Shown here: positions 1 through 11,998 of the stretch, one piece after another
Numbering within the stretch: the first letter of the stretch is position 1
Layout of the letters: each line of letters starts with the position of its first letter
NCBI RefSeq assembly: GCF_023016045.1
Contig: NZ_JALKAP010000012.1
Coordinates: 78,882 to 142,881, forward strand
Direction: 5' to 3'
Length of the DNA stretch: 64,000 nucleotides
Origin: Marinobacter sp. S6332
Lineage (GTDB): Bacteria > Pseudomonadota > Gammaproteobacteria > Pseudomonadales > Oleiphilaceae
Translations under genes and position numbers: made by a program
The notes under the pieces: generated by a model
Databases searched by the model: none
What the model saw: only the letters and a program-made list of their open reading frames with translations
What the model was told of the DNA's origin: nothing

Positions 1-49
1 TCTTGTGTATGTGGTCTGGGGTATTCAGATTATTTGGGGGCTTTGATCG

Positions 50-1822
50 ATGTCTAATATTAAGACCATGTCGTACGACGCCATTGTGATCGGCGGCGGC
101 GGTGCCGGTATGCGAGCGGCCCTGCAGTTGACCGAATCCGGTGTTAAAACTGCGTGTATCACAAAAGTATTTCCTACCCGTTCGCACACAGTGTCTGCCC
201 AAGGTGGGATTACCTGTGCGATCGCGAGCGCTGACCCCAATGATGATTGGCGCTGGCACATGTATGACACCGTAAAAGGGTCCGATTACATTGCCGATCA
301 AGACGCTGTTGAATACATGTGTTCTGTGGGGCCGCAGGCAGTTTTTGAACTTGAACACATGGGTTTACCTTTCTCCCGTACCGAACAGGGCCGTATTTAC
401 CAGCGCCCGTTCGGTGGCCAGTCCAAAGGCCCGGATAACCCCACTCAGGCTGCACGTACCTGCGCTGCGGCTGACCGCACCGGTCACGCGTTGCTGCACA
501 CCCTTTATCAGGCAAACCTTAAAGGTGGCACTACCTTCCTGAACGAGTGGTACGCGGTTGATTTGGTTAAGAACAGCAATAACGAAGTTGTTGGTGTTGT
601 TGCTATTGAAATCGAGACCGGCGAAGTGGCTTATATCAAGTCTAAAGCCACGGTTCTTGCTACCGGTGGTGCGGGTCGTATTTACGCCTCTACAACCAAC
701 GCGCTGATCAATACCGGCGACGGCATTGGCATGGCTCTGCGTGCGGGCTTCCCGATGCAGGATATGGAGATGTGGCAGTTCCACCCAACGGGCATTTACG
801 GTGCTGGCACGCTGGTAACCGAGGGTTGCCGGGGTGAGGGTGGTTACCTGATCAACTCCGAAGGTGAGCGCTTCATGGAGCGTTACGCTCCTAACGCAAA
901 AGATCTGGCTGGCCGTGACGTTGTCGCGCGCTCCATGGTTATTGAGATTCTTGAAGGTCGCGGTTGTGGCCCAGACAAGGATCACGTGCTGTTGAAGCTT
1001 GATCATCTGGGTGAAGAAACACTGAACCTGCGGCTGCCCGGTATCTGCGAGCTGTCTCGTACATTTGCCCACGTTGATCCTGTTAAAGAGCCGGTCCCGG
1101 TTGTTCCTACCTGTCACTATATGATGGGTGGTGTCCCCACGAACGTTGGCGGTCAGGCATTGACTCAAGATGAAAACGGTAACGATCAACCAATTCCGGG
1201 TCTGTTTGCGTGTGGTGAGGCTGCGTGCGTTTCTGTTCACGGTGCCAACCGTCTCGGTGGCAACTCGCTGCTGGATCTTGTTGTTTTCGGTCGTGCGGCT
1301 GGCCTGCACATTGAAGAGCAGTTGCGCGGAGGCTTTGAGACCGACGGTGCAACCGAAGAGGACATTAAGCGAGCCATGGCTCGACTGGAGCGCCTGAATA
1401 GTGCTTCAGAAGGTGAGAGCGTTGCTGAGGTCCGCAAGGATCTGCAGAACTGCATGCAGCTCTACTTCGGGGTGTTCCGTGACGGTAAGAGCATGGAGGA
1501 GGGGTTGAAAAAGCTCGAGGCTATTGGTGAGCGCGTGCGCAATACCAAGCTGACGGATACCAGCAATGCGTTTAATACTGCGCGCATTGAGGCTCTGGAG
1601 TTGGATAACCTGTTTGAAGTTGCGCAGGCAACGGCCATTGCGGCAAACGAGCGTAAAGAAAGCCGCGGTGCTCATGCCCGTAACGACTTCACCGAGCGTG
1701 ATGACGAAAACTGGCTCAAGCACTCGCTTTACTTCCCGCTGGATAAGCGTATTGGCAAGCGTGATGTTAATTTTGCGCCAAAAACTGTCGAGACCTTCCA
1801 GCCGAAAGTCCGGACTTACTAA
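50..1822 (+). CDS. sdhA: Succinate dehydrogenase flavoprotein subunit
   Basis: This is the 590-residue catalytic FAD subunit of succinate dehydrogenase (complex II), which oxidises succinate to fumarate in the TCA cycle and passes electrons to SdhB. An N-terminal dinucleotide-binding glycine motif ([11 protein letters not shown]) is followed by SHTVSAQGG, whose His46 is the expected site of covalent FAD attachment, and by the active-site segment [13 protein letters not shown]. Length and ends match the family. The ATG at 50 has a G-rich ribosome site (TTGGGGGC) upstream. The membrane anchor genes sdhC and sdhD would lie just left of the window, so the operon enters already running. sdhB follows after 14 bases. 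Confidence 0.98.
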   Translation: MSNIKTMSYDAIVIGGGGAGMRAALQLTESGVKTACITKVFPTRSHTVSAQGGITCAIASADPNDDWRWHMYDTVKGSDYIADQDAVEYMCSVGPQAVFELEHMGLPFSRTEQGRIYQRPFGGQSKGPDNPTQAARTCAAADRTGHALLHTLYQANLKGGTTFLNEWYAVDLVKNSNNEVVGVVAIEIETGEVAYIKSKATVLATGGAGRIYASTTNALINTGDGIGMALRAGFPMQDMEMWQFHPTGIYGAGTLVTEGCRGEGGYLINSEGERFMERYAPNAKDLAGRDVVARSMVIEILEGRGCGPDKDHVLLKLDHLGEETLNLRLPGICELSRTFAHVDPVKEPVPVVPTCHYMMGGVPTNVGGQALTQDENGNDQPIPGLFACGEAACVSVHGANRLGGNSLLDLVVFGRAAGLHIEEQLRGGFETDGATEEDIKRAMARLERLNSASEGESVAEVRKDLQNCMQLYFGVFRDGKSMEEGLKKLEAIGERVRNTKLTDTSNAFNTARIEALELDNLFEVAQATAIAANERKESRGAHARNDFTERDDENWLKHSLYFPLDKRIGKRDVNFAPKTVETFQPKVRTY

Positions 1823-1836
1823 GGGGAACGTACACT

Positions 1837-2541
1837 ATGTTGGTAAGCCTTTACCGTTATAACCCGGAAACCGATAACGCCCCCTACATGCAGGACGTCG
1901 AAGTCGAACTTCCGGCAGGAAAAGACCTGATGGTTCTTGATGTGCTTAACCTCATCAAGGAGAAGGATTCGTCCATGGCCTATCGTCGCTCATGCCGTGA
2001 AGGTGTTTGTGGCTCTGATGGTATGAACATGAACGGCAAGAACGGCTTGGCGTGCATTACGCCCATGTCGCAAGTTGTAAAGAATGGCAAGCTGGTACTG
2101 CGCCCACTGCCGGGCCTGCCGGTTATACGCGACTTGGTCGTAGACATGAGCCTGTTTTACAAGCAGTACGAAAAGATTATGCCGTACCTTGTGAATAACA
2201 CGCCTGCGCCTGCTATCGAGCGTTTGCAGTCACCAGAAGACCGGGAAAAGCTTGATGGTTTGTACGAGTGCATTCTCTGTGCATGCTGCTCAACCTCGTG
2301 CCCGTCATTTTGGTGGAACCCGGACAAGTTTATTGGACCTGCCGGGCTGTTGCAGGCCTACCGCTTTCTTGCGGATAGCCGCGACACCGCTCAGGCAGAG
2401 CGCCTTGCCGATTTGGACGACCCATTTAGTGTGTTCCGCTGCAGGGGCATCATGAACTGTGTCAGCGTTTGCCCGAAAGGCCTAAACCCCACAAGGGCAA
2501 TCGGCCATATTAGAAATCTTTTGCTGCATAGGGCCACTTAA
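1837..2541 (+). CDS. sdhB: Succinate dehydrogenase iron-sulfur subunit
   Basis: This 234-residue electron-transfer subunit carries electrons from the SdhA flavin to ubiquinone. Three cysteine clusters are visible: CREGVCGSDG with a later Cys for the [2Fe-2S] centre, then CILCACCSTSCP and CRGIMNCVSVCPKG for the [4Fe-4S] and [3Fe-4S] centres. The ATG at 1837 has AAGGGGA upstream. The protein ends in a normal family C-terminus (RNLLL). It is the last sdh gene; the next gene, sucA, starts more than 300 bases on. Confidence 0.98.
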   Translation: MLVSLYRYNPETDNAPYMQDVEVELPAGKDLMVLDVLNLIKEKDSSMAYRRSCREGVCGSDGMNMNGKNGLACITPMSQVVKNGKLVLRPLPGLPVIRDLVVDMSLFYKQYEKIMPYLVNNTPAPAIERLQSPEDREKLDGLYECILCACCSTSCPSFWWNPDKFIGPAGLLQAYRFLADSRDTAQAERLADLDDPFSVFRCRGIMNCVSVCPKGLNPTRAIGHIRNLLLHRAT

Positions 2542-2855
2542 GCGGCAGGATTTCAGACAGGCGCTATACTGTTCTGAACAGGTTGGAACCCCGGAAGGCC
2601 TCGCATTTTTGCGGGGCCTTCAACCAAAGGCTTATAGTCAAAGGTCTTACCCGGGTGCACACTACGCAAGCCGTAGCGGGAACTAATCAGGTTTTCTTGC
2701 GGCGTTGCGGAATACAAAAATCATTGGGGAACGGAAAACATCCATGTTGGGTGTGGTGGCCACAGTCGATCCCGTAAAAACCCGTATTGACTGATAGTTA
2801 CCCCTGGCCGACCATACTTGGCTCCCCCGCACCAGCCCAAGGTGAGCTATTCAAA
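2542..2855 (+). other. sdhB-sucA intergenic region with strong stem-loop
   Basis: This 314-base gap has no convincing gene; a 64-codon open frame (2583-2777) starts inside the hairpin and resembles nothing I know. The main structure is an 11-bp stem, AAGGCCTCGCA (2595-2605) with TGCGGGGCCTT (2610-2620), around a TTTT loop. It is extended by GGTTG (2581-2585) pairing with CAACC (2621-2625). No U-tract follows, so it is not a classic intrinsic terminator. It could be an attenuator, an mRNA-stabilising element or part of a small RNA. Any sucA promoter must lie in the remaining sequence, but I see no clear -35/-10 pair. Confidence 0.55.
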
Positions 2856-5693
2856 ATGCAAGAAAGCATGATGGAGCAGTTATGGCAGACGTCCCACTTG
2901 CAAGGTGGAAATCTGGCCTATGTTGAACAGCTTTTTGAAACCTACCTGACAGATCCAAATGCCGTTCCCGAAGAGTGGCGCAGTTATTTTGATAAACTTC
3001 CCAGCGTTGACGGCTATCAGGGCCGAGACGTTATTCACTCTTCGATCCGCGAGCAGTTTGAACACATTTCCCGCAATCAGCGTTTTCTCGCAAATAGCGG
3101 CGTGCCTGTTAGTGCTACGTCGGATGCCGATAAAAAGCAGATCCGTGTTCTACAGCTTATCAACGCTTACCGCTTCCGTGGTCATCAGGAAGCAAAGCTT
3201 GATCCGCTCGGTGTTTGGCAGCGTCCAAAGGTAGAAGATCTCGATTTGTCTTTTCATGATTTGTCAGAATCAGATCGTGATTTGGAGTTCCAAACAGGTT
3301 CCCTGAGCTTTGGCTCGGATACCATGAAACTTGGCGATATTTACGACGGGCTGCGCAAGACATATTGCGGCAGCATCGGCGCCGAGTACATGCACGTAGT
3401 TGATACCCGCATTAAACGCTGGTTTCAGCAACGTATGGAGCCAGTCCGTTCTGAGCCCGGCTTCGAGGCAAAAACACGAACCCATATCCTTGAACGCCTA
3501 ACGGCAGCGGAAGGCCTTGAGAAATATCTTGGTTCTCGCTATCCGGGTGTTAAACGTTTCGGGCTTGAAGGCGGTGAGAGCCTTATTCCGTGTATGGATG
3601 AGCTGATTCAGCGTGCCGGTCATTATGGTGCCAAAGAGATCGTTCTCGGCATGGCACACCGTGGTCGCCTCAATATTCTAGTCAACACGCTTGGCAAGAA
3701 CCCCAAAGAATTGTTTGATGAATTCGAAGGCAAGCGATTAGCCGATTCGGGTTCCGGTGATGTCAAATACCACCAAGGCTTTTCCTCCAACGTTATGACC
3801 GATGGTGGTGAAGTGCATCTGGCAATGGCGTTTAACCCGTCCCATCTAGAAATTGTATCTCCGGTGGTAGAAGGCTCTGTGCGTGCGCGCCAGACTCGTC
3901 GTTCAGACACTGAAGGCAATCAGGTTGTTCCGGTTATCATGCACGGTGATGCGGCTTTTGCCGGTCAGGGTGTGGTAATGGAAACCTTCCAGATGTCCCA
4001 GACCCGTGGTTTCGGGGTGGGCGGTACCATCCACATTGTTATCAATAACCAAGTTGGCTTTACCACCAGCAAACAGGAAGACGCGCGCTCTACTGAGTAT
4101 TGCACGGACATCGCCAAGATGGTTCAGGCACCGATACTCCACGTTAACGCAGACGACCCGGATGCTGTTGTTTTTGTAACTCAAATGGCGATGGACTATC
4201 GCAACGAGTTTAAGGGCGACGTGGTTATCGATCTTGTTTGTTATCGGCGTCGCGGGCACAACGAGGCAGATGAGCCTGCCGCAACTCAGCCGATGATGTA
4301 TCAAAAGATTCGCAAGCTGAAAACGACGCGCACCTTGTACGCAGAGAAGCTTGTTGCTGCTGGTGTGGTGACCGAAGATGAAGCCAAGCAGATGGAGAAC
4401 GAATACCGTGATGCGCTAGATAATGGCGAACACGTGGTTAAGTCGCTGGTTAAAGAGCCAAATAAAGATCTCTACGTTGACTGGGCTCCGTATCTTGGTC
4501 ACGCCTGGACTGCAAAGTGCAAATCCAGCGTTCCACTGAAAACCATTCAGAAGCTCGGTAAGAAACTGACTCAGGTACCTGAAGGGTTCAGTATTCAGCG
4601 TCAGGTTTCCAAGATTGTTACTGATCGGGAAAAAATGACGGCTGGTGCGCTCCCGATCAACTGGGGCTATGGCGAGATCATGGCTTATGCAACCCTGTTG
4701 AACGAGGGGCATCCCGTCCGGATCACGGGTCAGGATGTCGGGCGTGGTACTTTCTCACACCGCCATGCAGTTTTGCATAACCAAAAAGACGGCTCGAGAC
4801 ACATTGCGCTTGCGCAACTCTCCGATGACCAGCCGAAGTTTGAAATATACGACTCGCTGCTTTCCGAAATGGCGGTGATGGCCTTCGAGTACGGATACGC
4901 AACAACAGCTCCGAACGCACTGGTTATCTGGGAAGCGCAGTTTGGCGATTTTGCGAACGGTGCCCAAATGGTTATCGACCAGTTCTTGACCAGTGGCGAG
5001 CATAAGTGGGGGCGCCTGTGTGGGCTCACTCTGTTGCTGCCGCACGGCTATGAAGGGCAGGGGCCGGAACACAGTTCTGCGCGCCTAGAACGCTTCTTGC
5101 AGCTTTCTGCTGAACACAATATTCAAGTGTGCGTGCCCACAACACCCTCGCAGGTCTTCCACATGCTGCGCCGTCAGGTGAAGCGTCCGTTGCGCAAGCC
5201 TTTGGTTGCCATCACACCTAAGAGTCTGTTGCGCCACAAGGAGGCCACTTCTGATCTGGACGACCTGACCTCAGGAACCTTCCAGACAGTGCTTCCTGAG
5301 AAAGACCTGCCGGAAGCGAAAAAAGTTACTCGAGTTATTCTTTGCAGCGGCAAGGTCTACTATGACCTTCTGGAAAAGAAGAAAACCGATGAGCGTGATG
5401 ACGTTGCGATTGTTCGTATTGAGCAACTTTATCCGTTCCCGGGTGAAGATTTGGATGAAACTTTGGCGCAGTATCCTAAACTTAAGCATGTCGTATGGTG
5501 TCAGGAAGAGCCAATGAACCAAGGTGCCTGGTATTGTAGTCAGCACCATATGCGTAATGCTTTGCAGCGCCTGAATCCTAAACTGTACCTTCAGTATGCT
5601 GGCCGTGACGCTTCCGCTGCTCCTGCAGCAGGACACATGTCAGTACATATTGAACAGCAGAAAAAACTTGTTAACGACGCGTTTGAAATCTGA
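2856..5693 (+). CDS. sucA: 2-oxoglutarate dehydrogenase E1 component
   Basis: This thiamine-diphosphate-dependent E1 subunit decarboxylates 2-oxoglutarate and transfers the succinyl group to the lipoyl arm of SucB. I set the start at the ATG at 2856, giving 945 residues: the N-terminus then begins MQESMMEQLW and goes on to WRSYFDKLP, as in known SucA, and AAGGTGAG sits nine bases upstream. An in-frame TTG at 2787 would add 23 unrelated residues. Family segments include GMAHRGRLNILVN, GDAAFAGQGV, RRGHNEADEP and GTFSHRHAVLHNQ. sucB follows 25 bases later in the same operon. Confidence 0.98.
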   Translation: MQESMMEQLWQTSHLQGGNLAYVEQLFETYLTDPNAVPEEWRSYFDKLPSVDGYQGRDVIHSSIREQFEHISRNQRFLANSGVPVSATSDADKKQIRVLQLINAYRFRGHQEAKLDPLGVWQRPKVEDLDLSFHDLSESDRDLEFQTGSLSFGSDTMKLGDIYDGLRKTYCGSIGAEYMHVVDTRIKRWFQQRMEPVRSEPGFEAKTRTHILERLTAAEGLEKYLGSRYPGVKRFGLEGGESLIPCMDELIQRAGHYGAKEIVLGMAHRGRLNILVNTLGKNPKELFDEFEGKRLADSGSGDVKYHQGFSSNVMTDGGEVHLAMAFNPSHLEIVSPVVEGSVRARQTRRSDTEGNQVVPVIMHGDAAFAGQGVVMETFQMSQTRGFGVGGTIHIVINNQVGFTTSKQEDARSTEYCTDIAKMVQAPILHVNADDPDAVVFVTQMAMDYRNEFKGDVVIDLVCYRRRGHNEADEPAATQPMMYQKIRKLKTTRTLYAEKLVAAGVVTEDEAKQMENEYRDALDNGEHVVKSLVKEPNKDLYVDWAPYLGHAWTAKCKSSVPLKTIQKLGKKLTQVPEGFSIQRQVSKIVTDREKMTAGALPINWGYGEIMAYATLLNEGHPVRITGQDVGRGTFSHRHAVLHNQKDGSRHIALAQLSDDQPKFEIYDSLLSEMAVMAFEYGYATTAPNALVIWEAQFGDFANGAQMVIDQFLTSGEHKWGRLCGLTLLLPHGYEGQGPEHSSARLERFLQLSAEHNIQVCVPTTPSQVFHMLRRQVKRPLRKPLVAITPKSLLRHKEATSDLDDLTSGTFQTVLPEKDLPEAKKVTRVILCSGKVYYDLLEKKKTDERDDVAIVRIEQLYPFPGEDLDETLAQYPKLKHVVWCQEEPMNQGAWYCSQHHMRNALQRLNPKLYLQYAGRDASAAPAAGHMSVHIEQQKKLVNDAFEI

Positions 5694-5718
5694 CGAGCTA
5701 CCGAACTAAGGAACTGTA

Positions 5719-6951
5719 ATGTCTACTGAGATTAAAGCCCCCGTATTCCCGGAGTCGGTCGCAGAGGGTACCGTCGCGACCTGGCACAAACAGCCCGGTG
5801 AAGCCTGTTCACGTGACGACCTAATTGTCGATATCGAAACCGATAAAGTGGTTCTTGAAGTTGTCGCACCTGCTGACGGCGTGATTGAAGACATCCTTAA
5901 AGGTGAAGGTGACACCGTGCAAAGCGGTGAGGTCATCGGTAAGTTTAAAGAGGGTGCCGTTGGTGACTCCGGCTCCGCCGACAAGAAAGAGAGCAAAGAT
6001 AGCCAGTCCGATAAGGGCGAGGCCAAAGAAGAGCAAAGCCAAGACTCTGGCGATGCAATTCTAAGCCCAGCAGCGCGTAAGTTGGCGGAGGAGAATAATG
6101 TTGACCCGAGCGCAGTGAAGGGCACGGGTAAAGACGGTCGCGTAACCAAAGAAGATGTTCAGAATCATGTGGATAGCGCAAGCTCCTCAAGTGGTTCGTC
6201 AAAGGCGGCAGCTTCTTCTGCGATGCCTGAAGTGAACATTTCTGCAGGTGAACGGCCAGAGAAGCGCGTACCCATGACTCGCCTGCGCGCCAGCATCGCC
6301 AAACGTCTGGTTAATGCCCAGCAAACCGCTGCCATGCTTACGACCTTCAATGAAGTCGACATGGGCCCCATTATGGAAATGCGCAAGCAGTATCAGGACA
6401 GCTTCGTTAAGCGTCATGATATCAAGCTGGGTTTCATGTCTTTCTTCGCAAAAGCCGCTACCGAAGCACTCAAGCGTTTCCCTGCCGTTAACGCATCTAT
6501 CGACGGGAATGACATGGTTTACCACGGCTATCAGGATATCGGCGTTGCCGTATCTACTGATCGTGGTTTGGTTGTACCAGTCGTTCGTGATGTTGATGCA
6601 TTGGGTCTTGCCGATATCGAGAAGAAAATCGTCGAGTACGGCACCAAGGCTAAAGGTGGCAAGCTTGCGATTGAAGATATGACAGGCGGTACTTTTACCA
6701 TCACTAACGGTGGTATTTTTGGTTCCCTTATCTCTACGCCAATTCTGAACCCGCCGCAAACAGCGATTCTGGGTATGCATAAAATTCAGGAGCGCCCGAT
6801 GGCGGTCAACGGTAAGGTGGAAATACGCCCGATGATGTACCTTGCGCTGTCTTATGACCACCGTATGGTTGATGGCAAGGAAGCGGTGCAGTTCCTTGTA
6901 GCCATCAAGGACATGCTTGAGGACCCAGCGCGCATTCTGCTGGACGTGTGA
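5719..6951 (+). CDS. sucB: 2-oxoglutarate dehydrogenase E2, dihydrolipoyl succinyltransferase
   Basis: This 410-residue core subunit transfers the succinyl group from the E1-loaded lipoyl arm to CoA. Domains in order are a lipoyl domain (about 1-77) with the lipoylated Lys43 in ETDKVVLE, a charged linker, an E3-binding domain (about 110-150, [12 protein letters not shown]), a Ser/Ala-rich linker, and a catalytic domain ending in [11 protein letters not shown], which holds the His and Asp active-site residues. AAGGAAC lies upstream of the ATG. It sits between E1 and E3 in the expected operon order. Confidence 0.98.
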   Translation: MSTEIKAPVFPESVAEGTVATWHKQPGEACSRDDLIVDIETDKVVLEVVAPADGVIEDILKGEGDTVQSGEVIGKFKEGAVGDSGSADKKESKDSQSDKGEAKEEQSQDSGDAILSPAARKLAEENNVDPSAVKGTGKDGRVTKEDVQNHVDSASSSSGSSKAAASSAMPEVNISAGERPEKRVPMTRLRASIAKRLVNAQQTAAMLTTFNEVDMGPIMEMRKQYQDSFVKRHDIKLGFMSFFAKAATEALKRFPAVNASIDGNDMVYHGYQDIGVAVSTDRGLVVPVVRDVDALGLADIEKKIVEYGTKAKGGKLAIEDMTGGTFTITNGGIFGSLISTPILNPPQTAILGMHKIQERPMAVNGKVEIRPMMYLALSYDHRMVDGKEAVQFLVAIKDMLEDPARILLDV

Positions 6952-6956
6952 GCTGA

Positions 6957-8429
<1,473 letters not shown>

Positions 8430-8446
8430 CGCAAACTAGGAAGCAG

Positions 8447-8473
8447 GGGGCGCATATTATGGCGCCCCTTTAT
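8447..8473 (+). terminator. Intrinsic terminator after lpdA
   Basis: A 7-bp GC stem, GGGGCGC (8447-8453) and GCGCCCC (8462-8468), around an 8-base loop is followed by TTTATT. It separates the sucAB-lpd unit from sucCD. Confidence 0.75.
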
Positions 8474-8625
8474 TATAAAAAGAGCTGATTTCCGTTTGCG
8501 ATCGTGGTGAGCTGAGGTGATCCCCTGCTCACCGAACAGAATTCGCCTATAAGACTCCCTGTTTGGGGAGAAGCGAGTTCACTTCCGTACGTGGTTATCC
8601 TCCATCAAATAGCGGGACATTAACT

Positions 8626-9792
8626 ATGAATTTGCATGAATATCAGGGCAAGCAGCTTTTTGCTGAATATGGCCTGCCCGTATCCCAAGGCATTGCCTGT
8701 GATACTCCGAAAGATGCGGTTGCGGCTGCTGATGAAATTGGCGGCGATGCATGGGTGGTTAAAGCTCAGGTGCACGCGGGTGGCCGTGGTAAGGCTGGCG
8801 GTGTAAAGCTGGTCAAGAGCAAAGACGAGATTCGTGAGTTTGCTGAAAAGTGGTTGGGCAAGAATCTGGTTACCTATCAGACTGATGAAAACGGTCAGCC
8901 GGTGAGCAAAATTCTGGTTGAGTCCTTGACCGATATCGATCAGGAACTGTACCTAGGTGCTGTTGTTGACCGTGGTAGCCGTCGTATCGTCTTTATGGCC
9001 TCCACCGAAGGTGGTGTTGAGATTGAGACGGTTGCCGAAGAAACTCCGGAAAAAATCTTGAGAGCAGAGATCGATCCTTTGGTTGGCGCACAGCCATACC
9101 AAGGTCGTGAACTGGCGTTCAAGCTTGGTCTGGAAGGTAAGCAAATTGGCCAGTTCACCAAGATTTTTATGGGTTTGGCAAAGTTGTTTGAAGATCGTGA
9201 CCTTGCTCTGCTGGAAATTAACCCGCTAGTTATCACTCCAGCCGGTGATTTGCACTGTCTAGACGCCAAAATTGGTGTTGATGGCAACGCACTGTATCGC
9301 CAGAAAAAGATTCAGGAGATGCACGACCCTTCTCAGGAAGACTCCCGCGAAGCGGAAGCTGCCAAATGGGAACTCAACTATGTAGCGCTTGATGGAAACA
9401 TCGGCTGCATGGTTAACGGCGCCGGTCTTGCCATGGGAACCATGGATATTATCAAGCTCTCCGGTGGTCGTCCTGCCAACTTCCTGGACGTTGGTGGCGG
9501 TGCAACCAAAGAGCGCGTTTCAGAAGCGTTTAAGATCATTCTTTCCGACGACGCAGTGCAAGCCGTTCTGGTAAACATTTTCGGCGGTATTGTGCGCTGT
9601 GACATGATCGCAGAAGGCATTATTGGTGCGGTTAAAGAAGTAGGCGTTAAGGTTCCTGTGGTTGTGCGCCTTGAAGGCAACAACGCTGAGAAAGGCACCA
9701 AGGTTCTTGCCGAAAGTGGCCTGAACATTATTGCCGCCACCAGTCTGGCGGATGCTGCAGAGCAAGTTGTTAAAGCCGCAGGGGGTAAATAA
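8626..9792 (+). CDS. sucC: Succinyl-CoA synthetase beta subunit
   Basis: This 388-residue ATP-grasp subunit works with SucD to convert succinyl-CoA to succinate with nucleotide triphosphate formation. The start at 8626 gives [16 protein letters not shown], the standard beginning and the same length as E. coli SucC; an in-frame codon at 8563 would add 21 unrelated residues. Segments [14 protein letters not shown] and [16 protein letters not shown] are diagnostic. The stop codon overlaps the sucD start by one base (TAATG), implying translational coupling. About 196 bases separate it from lpdA, so it may have its own promoter. Confidence 0.98.
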   Translation: MNLHEYQGKQLFAEYGLPVSQGIACDTPKDAVAAADEIGGDAWVVKAQVHAGGRGKAGGVKLVKSKDEIREFAEKWLGKNLVTYQTDENGQPVSKILVESLTDIDQELYLGAVVDRGSRRIVFMASTEGGVEIETVAEETPEKILRAEIDPLVGAQPYQGRELAFKLGLEGKQIGQFTKIFMGLAKLFEDRDLALLEINPLVITPAGDLHCLDAKIGVDGNALYRQKKIQEMHDPSQEDSREAEAAKWELNYVALDGNIGCMVNGAGLAMGTMDIIKLSGGRPANFLDVGGGATKERVSEAFKIILSDDAVQAVLVNIFGGIVRCDMIAEGIIGAVKEVGVKVPVVVRLEGNNAEKGTKVLAESGLNIIAATSLADAAEQVVKAAGGK

Positions 9793-10664
9793 TGAGCATC
9801 CTGATTAATAAAGACACCAAAGTTATCTGCCAAGGCTTTACCGGCGCACAGGGTACCTTCCACTCTGAACAGGCGATTGAATACGGCACCAAAATGGTTG
9901 GTGGCGTAAGCCCGGGTAAGGGCGGTACTGAGCATTTGGGATTGCCGGTATTCAATACCGTGCGTGAAGCTGTAGAAAAAACCGGAGCTCAGGCGACCGT
10001 AATCTATGTTCCCGCACCCTTCTGTAAAGACGCGATCATTGAAGCTGCTGATGCGGGCCTTGAGCTGATTGTGTGCATCACGGAAGGCATTCCGACCATC
10101 GATATGCTGTACGCCAAAGAATACGTTGATCGCAAAGGCGTTCGCATGATCGGCCCCAACTGCCCGGGCGTTATCACACCGGGTGAGTGCAAGATCGGTA
10201 TCATGCCAGGGCACATCCATAAGCCTGGCAAGGTCGGTATCGTATCTCGTTCCGGCACCCTGACCTACGAAGCAGTTAAGCAGACCACAGACTTCGGCTA
10301 TGGCCAGTCTACCTGTGTAGGCATCGGTGGTGACCCGATTCCGGGCTCCAACTTCATCGATATCCTCCAGTTGCTTCAGAACGATCCGCAGACAGAAGCG
10401 ATTGTGATGATTGGTGAAATCGGCGGTACCGCTGAAGAAGAAGCGGCTGCTTTCATCAAAGAAAATGTCACTAAGCCAGTGGTTGCCTACATTGCCGGTG
10501 TTACAGCACCCCCAGGCAAGCGTATGGGCCACGCAGGCGCTATCATCTCTGGTGGTAAGGGCACAGCGGACGAAAAGTTCGCAGCTCTGAACGACGCCGG
10601 TGTTAAAACCGTGCGCAGTTTGGCCGAGATTGGTAAGGCTCTGAAGGAGGTAACTGGCTGGTAA
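9792..10664 (+). CDS. sucD: Succinyl-CoA synthetase alpha subunit
   Basis: This 290-residue alpha subunit binds CoA through its N-terminal Rossmann domain and carries the phosphohistidine intermediate. Visible motifs are [22 protein letters not shown] and [12 protein letters not shown], whose His is the phosphorylated residue. Its start overlaps the sucC stop by one base. The product pairs with SucC to complete the TCA step after the 2-oxoglutarate dehydrogenase complex encoded just upstream. A strong terminator follows. Confidence 0.98.
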   Translation: MSILINKDTKVICQGFTGAQGTFHSEQAIEYGTKMVGGVSPGKGGTEHLGLPVFNTVREAVEKTGAQATVIYVPAPFCKDAIIEAADAGLELIVCITEGIPTIDMLYAKEYVDRKGVRMIGPNCPGVITPGECKIGIMPGHIHKPGKVGIVSRSGTLTYEAVKQTTDFGYGQSTCVGIGGDPIPGSNFIDILQLLQNDPQTEAIVMIGEIGGTAEEEAAAFIKENVTKPVVAYIAGVTAPPGKRMGHAGAIISGGKGTADEKFAALNDAGVKTVRSLAEIGKALKEVTGW

Positions 10665-10680
10665 GCTGGTTTCTTTCAAT

Positions 10681-10720
10681 AAAACCCCCGTTTCTGTTCT
10701 GCAGAGCGGGGGTTTTTTAT
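10681..10720 (+). terminator. Intrinsic terminator after sucD
   Basis: AAAACCCCCG and CGGGGGTTTTTT form a GC-rich stem with an A/T-extended base and a run of six T, closing the sucCD transcript. Confidence 0.9.
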
Positions 10721-10783
10721 TTATAATGCCGGGTCGCCTCGTTTAGTATGGGCGCATTCCATTTAAAAGAAGGAGTTTGTGCT

Positions 10784-11998
10784 TTGAGTTCAGTAGATTC
10801 CCAGCAACGGGTTTTGTCCGGTATGCGTCCCACCGGCAAGCTTCACCTTGGCCACTATCACGGTGTGCTGAAAAACTGGGTGAAACTCCAGCACGAATTT
10901 GAGTGCTTCTTCTTCATTGCCGACTGGCATGCCCTGACCACGCAATACGATGACCCATCCGGTATCGAGCAAAGCGTCTGGGATATGGTAATTGACTGGC
11001 TGGCGTCAGGGGTTAACCCTGGCTCCTCCACCATGTTTATCCAGTCTCAGGTGCCTGAACACGCAGAATTGCACCTGCTGCTGTCCATGATCACACCGCT
11101 GGGCTGGCTGGAGCGCATTCCCACGTATAAGGATCAGCAGGAAAAGCTGCGGGAAAAGGACCTTGCAACGTATGGGTTCCTCGGCTATCCCTTGCTCCAG
11201 ACCGCCGACATATTGATGTATCGCGCAGGTAAAGTACCTGTGGGTGCAGATCAGGTTTCCCACGTTGAAATCACCCGCGAGATCGCTCGTCGGTTCAATC
11301 ATATATACGGACGCGAGCCCGGTTTTGAGGATCAGGCGGAATCAGCCATCGTGAAGATGGGCAAGAAAAACGCCAAGCTGTATCGCACCCTCAAAAAGCG
11401 CTATCAGGAAGAGGGCGACATGGAAGCGTTGGAGACTGCCCGTGCCTTGCTAATGGAGCAGCAGAACATTTCCCTTGGAGATCGTGAGCGCCTATACGGT
11501 TTCATCGAGGGTGGCGGCAAGATTATTTTGCCGGAGCCTCAGCCACTGCTAACACCTGAGTCTAAAATGCCGGGGTTGGATGGGCAAAAAATGTCCAAAT
11601 CCTATAACAACTATATTGGTTTGCGAGAAGAGCCAGACAGTGTGGCGCAGAAAGTTCGTACCATGCAGACTGACCCTCAGAGAGTGCGCCGTACAGATCC
11701 GGGAGAGCCCGAGAAGTGTCCAGTATGGGGGCTGCACAAAGTCTATTCGGATGAAGCTACCAAAGAGTGGGTTCAGACTGGATGCCGCAGTGCCGGAATA
11801 GGCTGTCTTGACTGCAAAAAACCATTAATTGATGCAATTTTGGAAGAGCAGCGGCCGTTGCGCGAAAGGGCTCTTGAATACGAAGCCAGCCCTGATCTTG
11901 TGCATTCTATTCTCCAAGAAGGTCGTGAGCACGCGCGGGATGCTGCCAGAGATACACTTGAGGAAGTTCGGGCCGCAATGGGATTGAGCTATCGATAA
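10784..11998 (+). CDS. trpS: Tryptophanyl-tRNA synthetase
   Basis: This class I synthetase charges tRNA-Trp. The HIGH-type motif is HLGH near residue 18 and the KMSKS motif is intact near residue 269 (GQKMSKSYNN). I prefer the TTG at 10784 (404 residues) because AGGAG ends eight bases before it. The ATG at 10748 would add 12 residues and has no comparable ribosome site. The protein is longer than the roughly 334-residue E. coli enzyme because of an insertion in the middle and a longer C-terminal part, a form I recall from other gammaproteobacteria. scpA follows immediately and its reading frame overlaps the trpS end. Confidence 0.93.
   Translation: MSSVDSQQRVLSGMRPTGKLHLGHYHGVLKNWVKLQHEFECFFFIADWHALTTQYDDPSGIEQSVWDMVIDWLASGVNPGSSTMFIQSQVPEHAELHLLLSMITPLGWLERIPTYKDQQEKLREKDLATYGFLGYPLLQTADILMYRAGKVPVGADQVSHVEITREIARRFNHIYGREPGFEDQAESAIVKMGKKNAKLYRTLKKRYQEEGDMEALETARALLMEQQNISLGDRERLYGFIEGGGKIILPEPQPLLTPESKMPGLDGQKMSKSYNNYIGLREEPDSVAQKVRTMQTDPQRVRRTDPGEPEKCPVWGLHKVYSDEATKEWVQTGCRSAGIGCLDCKKPLIDAILEEQRPLRERALEYEASPDLVHSILQEGREHARDAARDTLEEVRAAMGLSYR

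Noticed and set aside
365..1309. 314-codon open frame antisense to sdhA
   Set aside because: It mirrors sdhA, has no domain-like sequence or ribosome site, and antisense frames are common opposite codon-biased genes.
2583..2777. 64-codon open frame between sdhB and sucA
   Set aside because: It starts inside the hairpin, has no ribosome site and no recognisable sequence.
9378..10679. 433-codon open frame antisense to sucC and sucD
   Set aside because: It covers two certain genes on the other strand, shows no recognisable motifs and begins inside the sucD terminator region.
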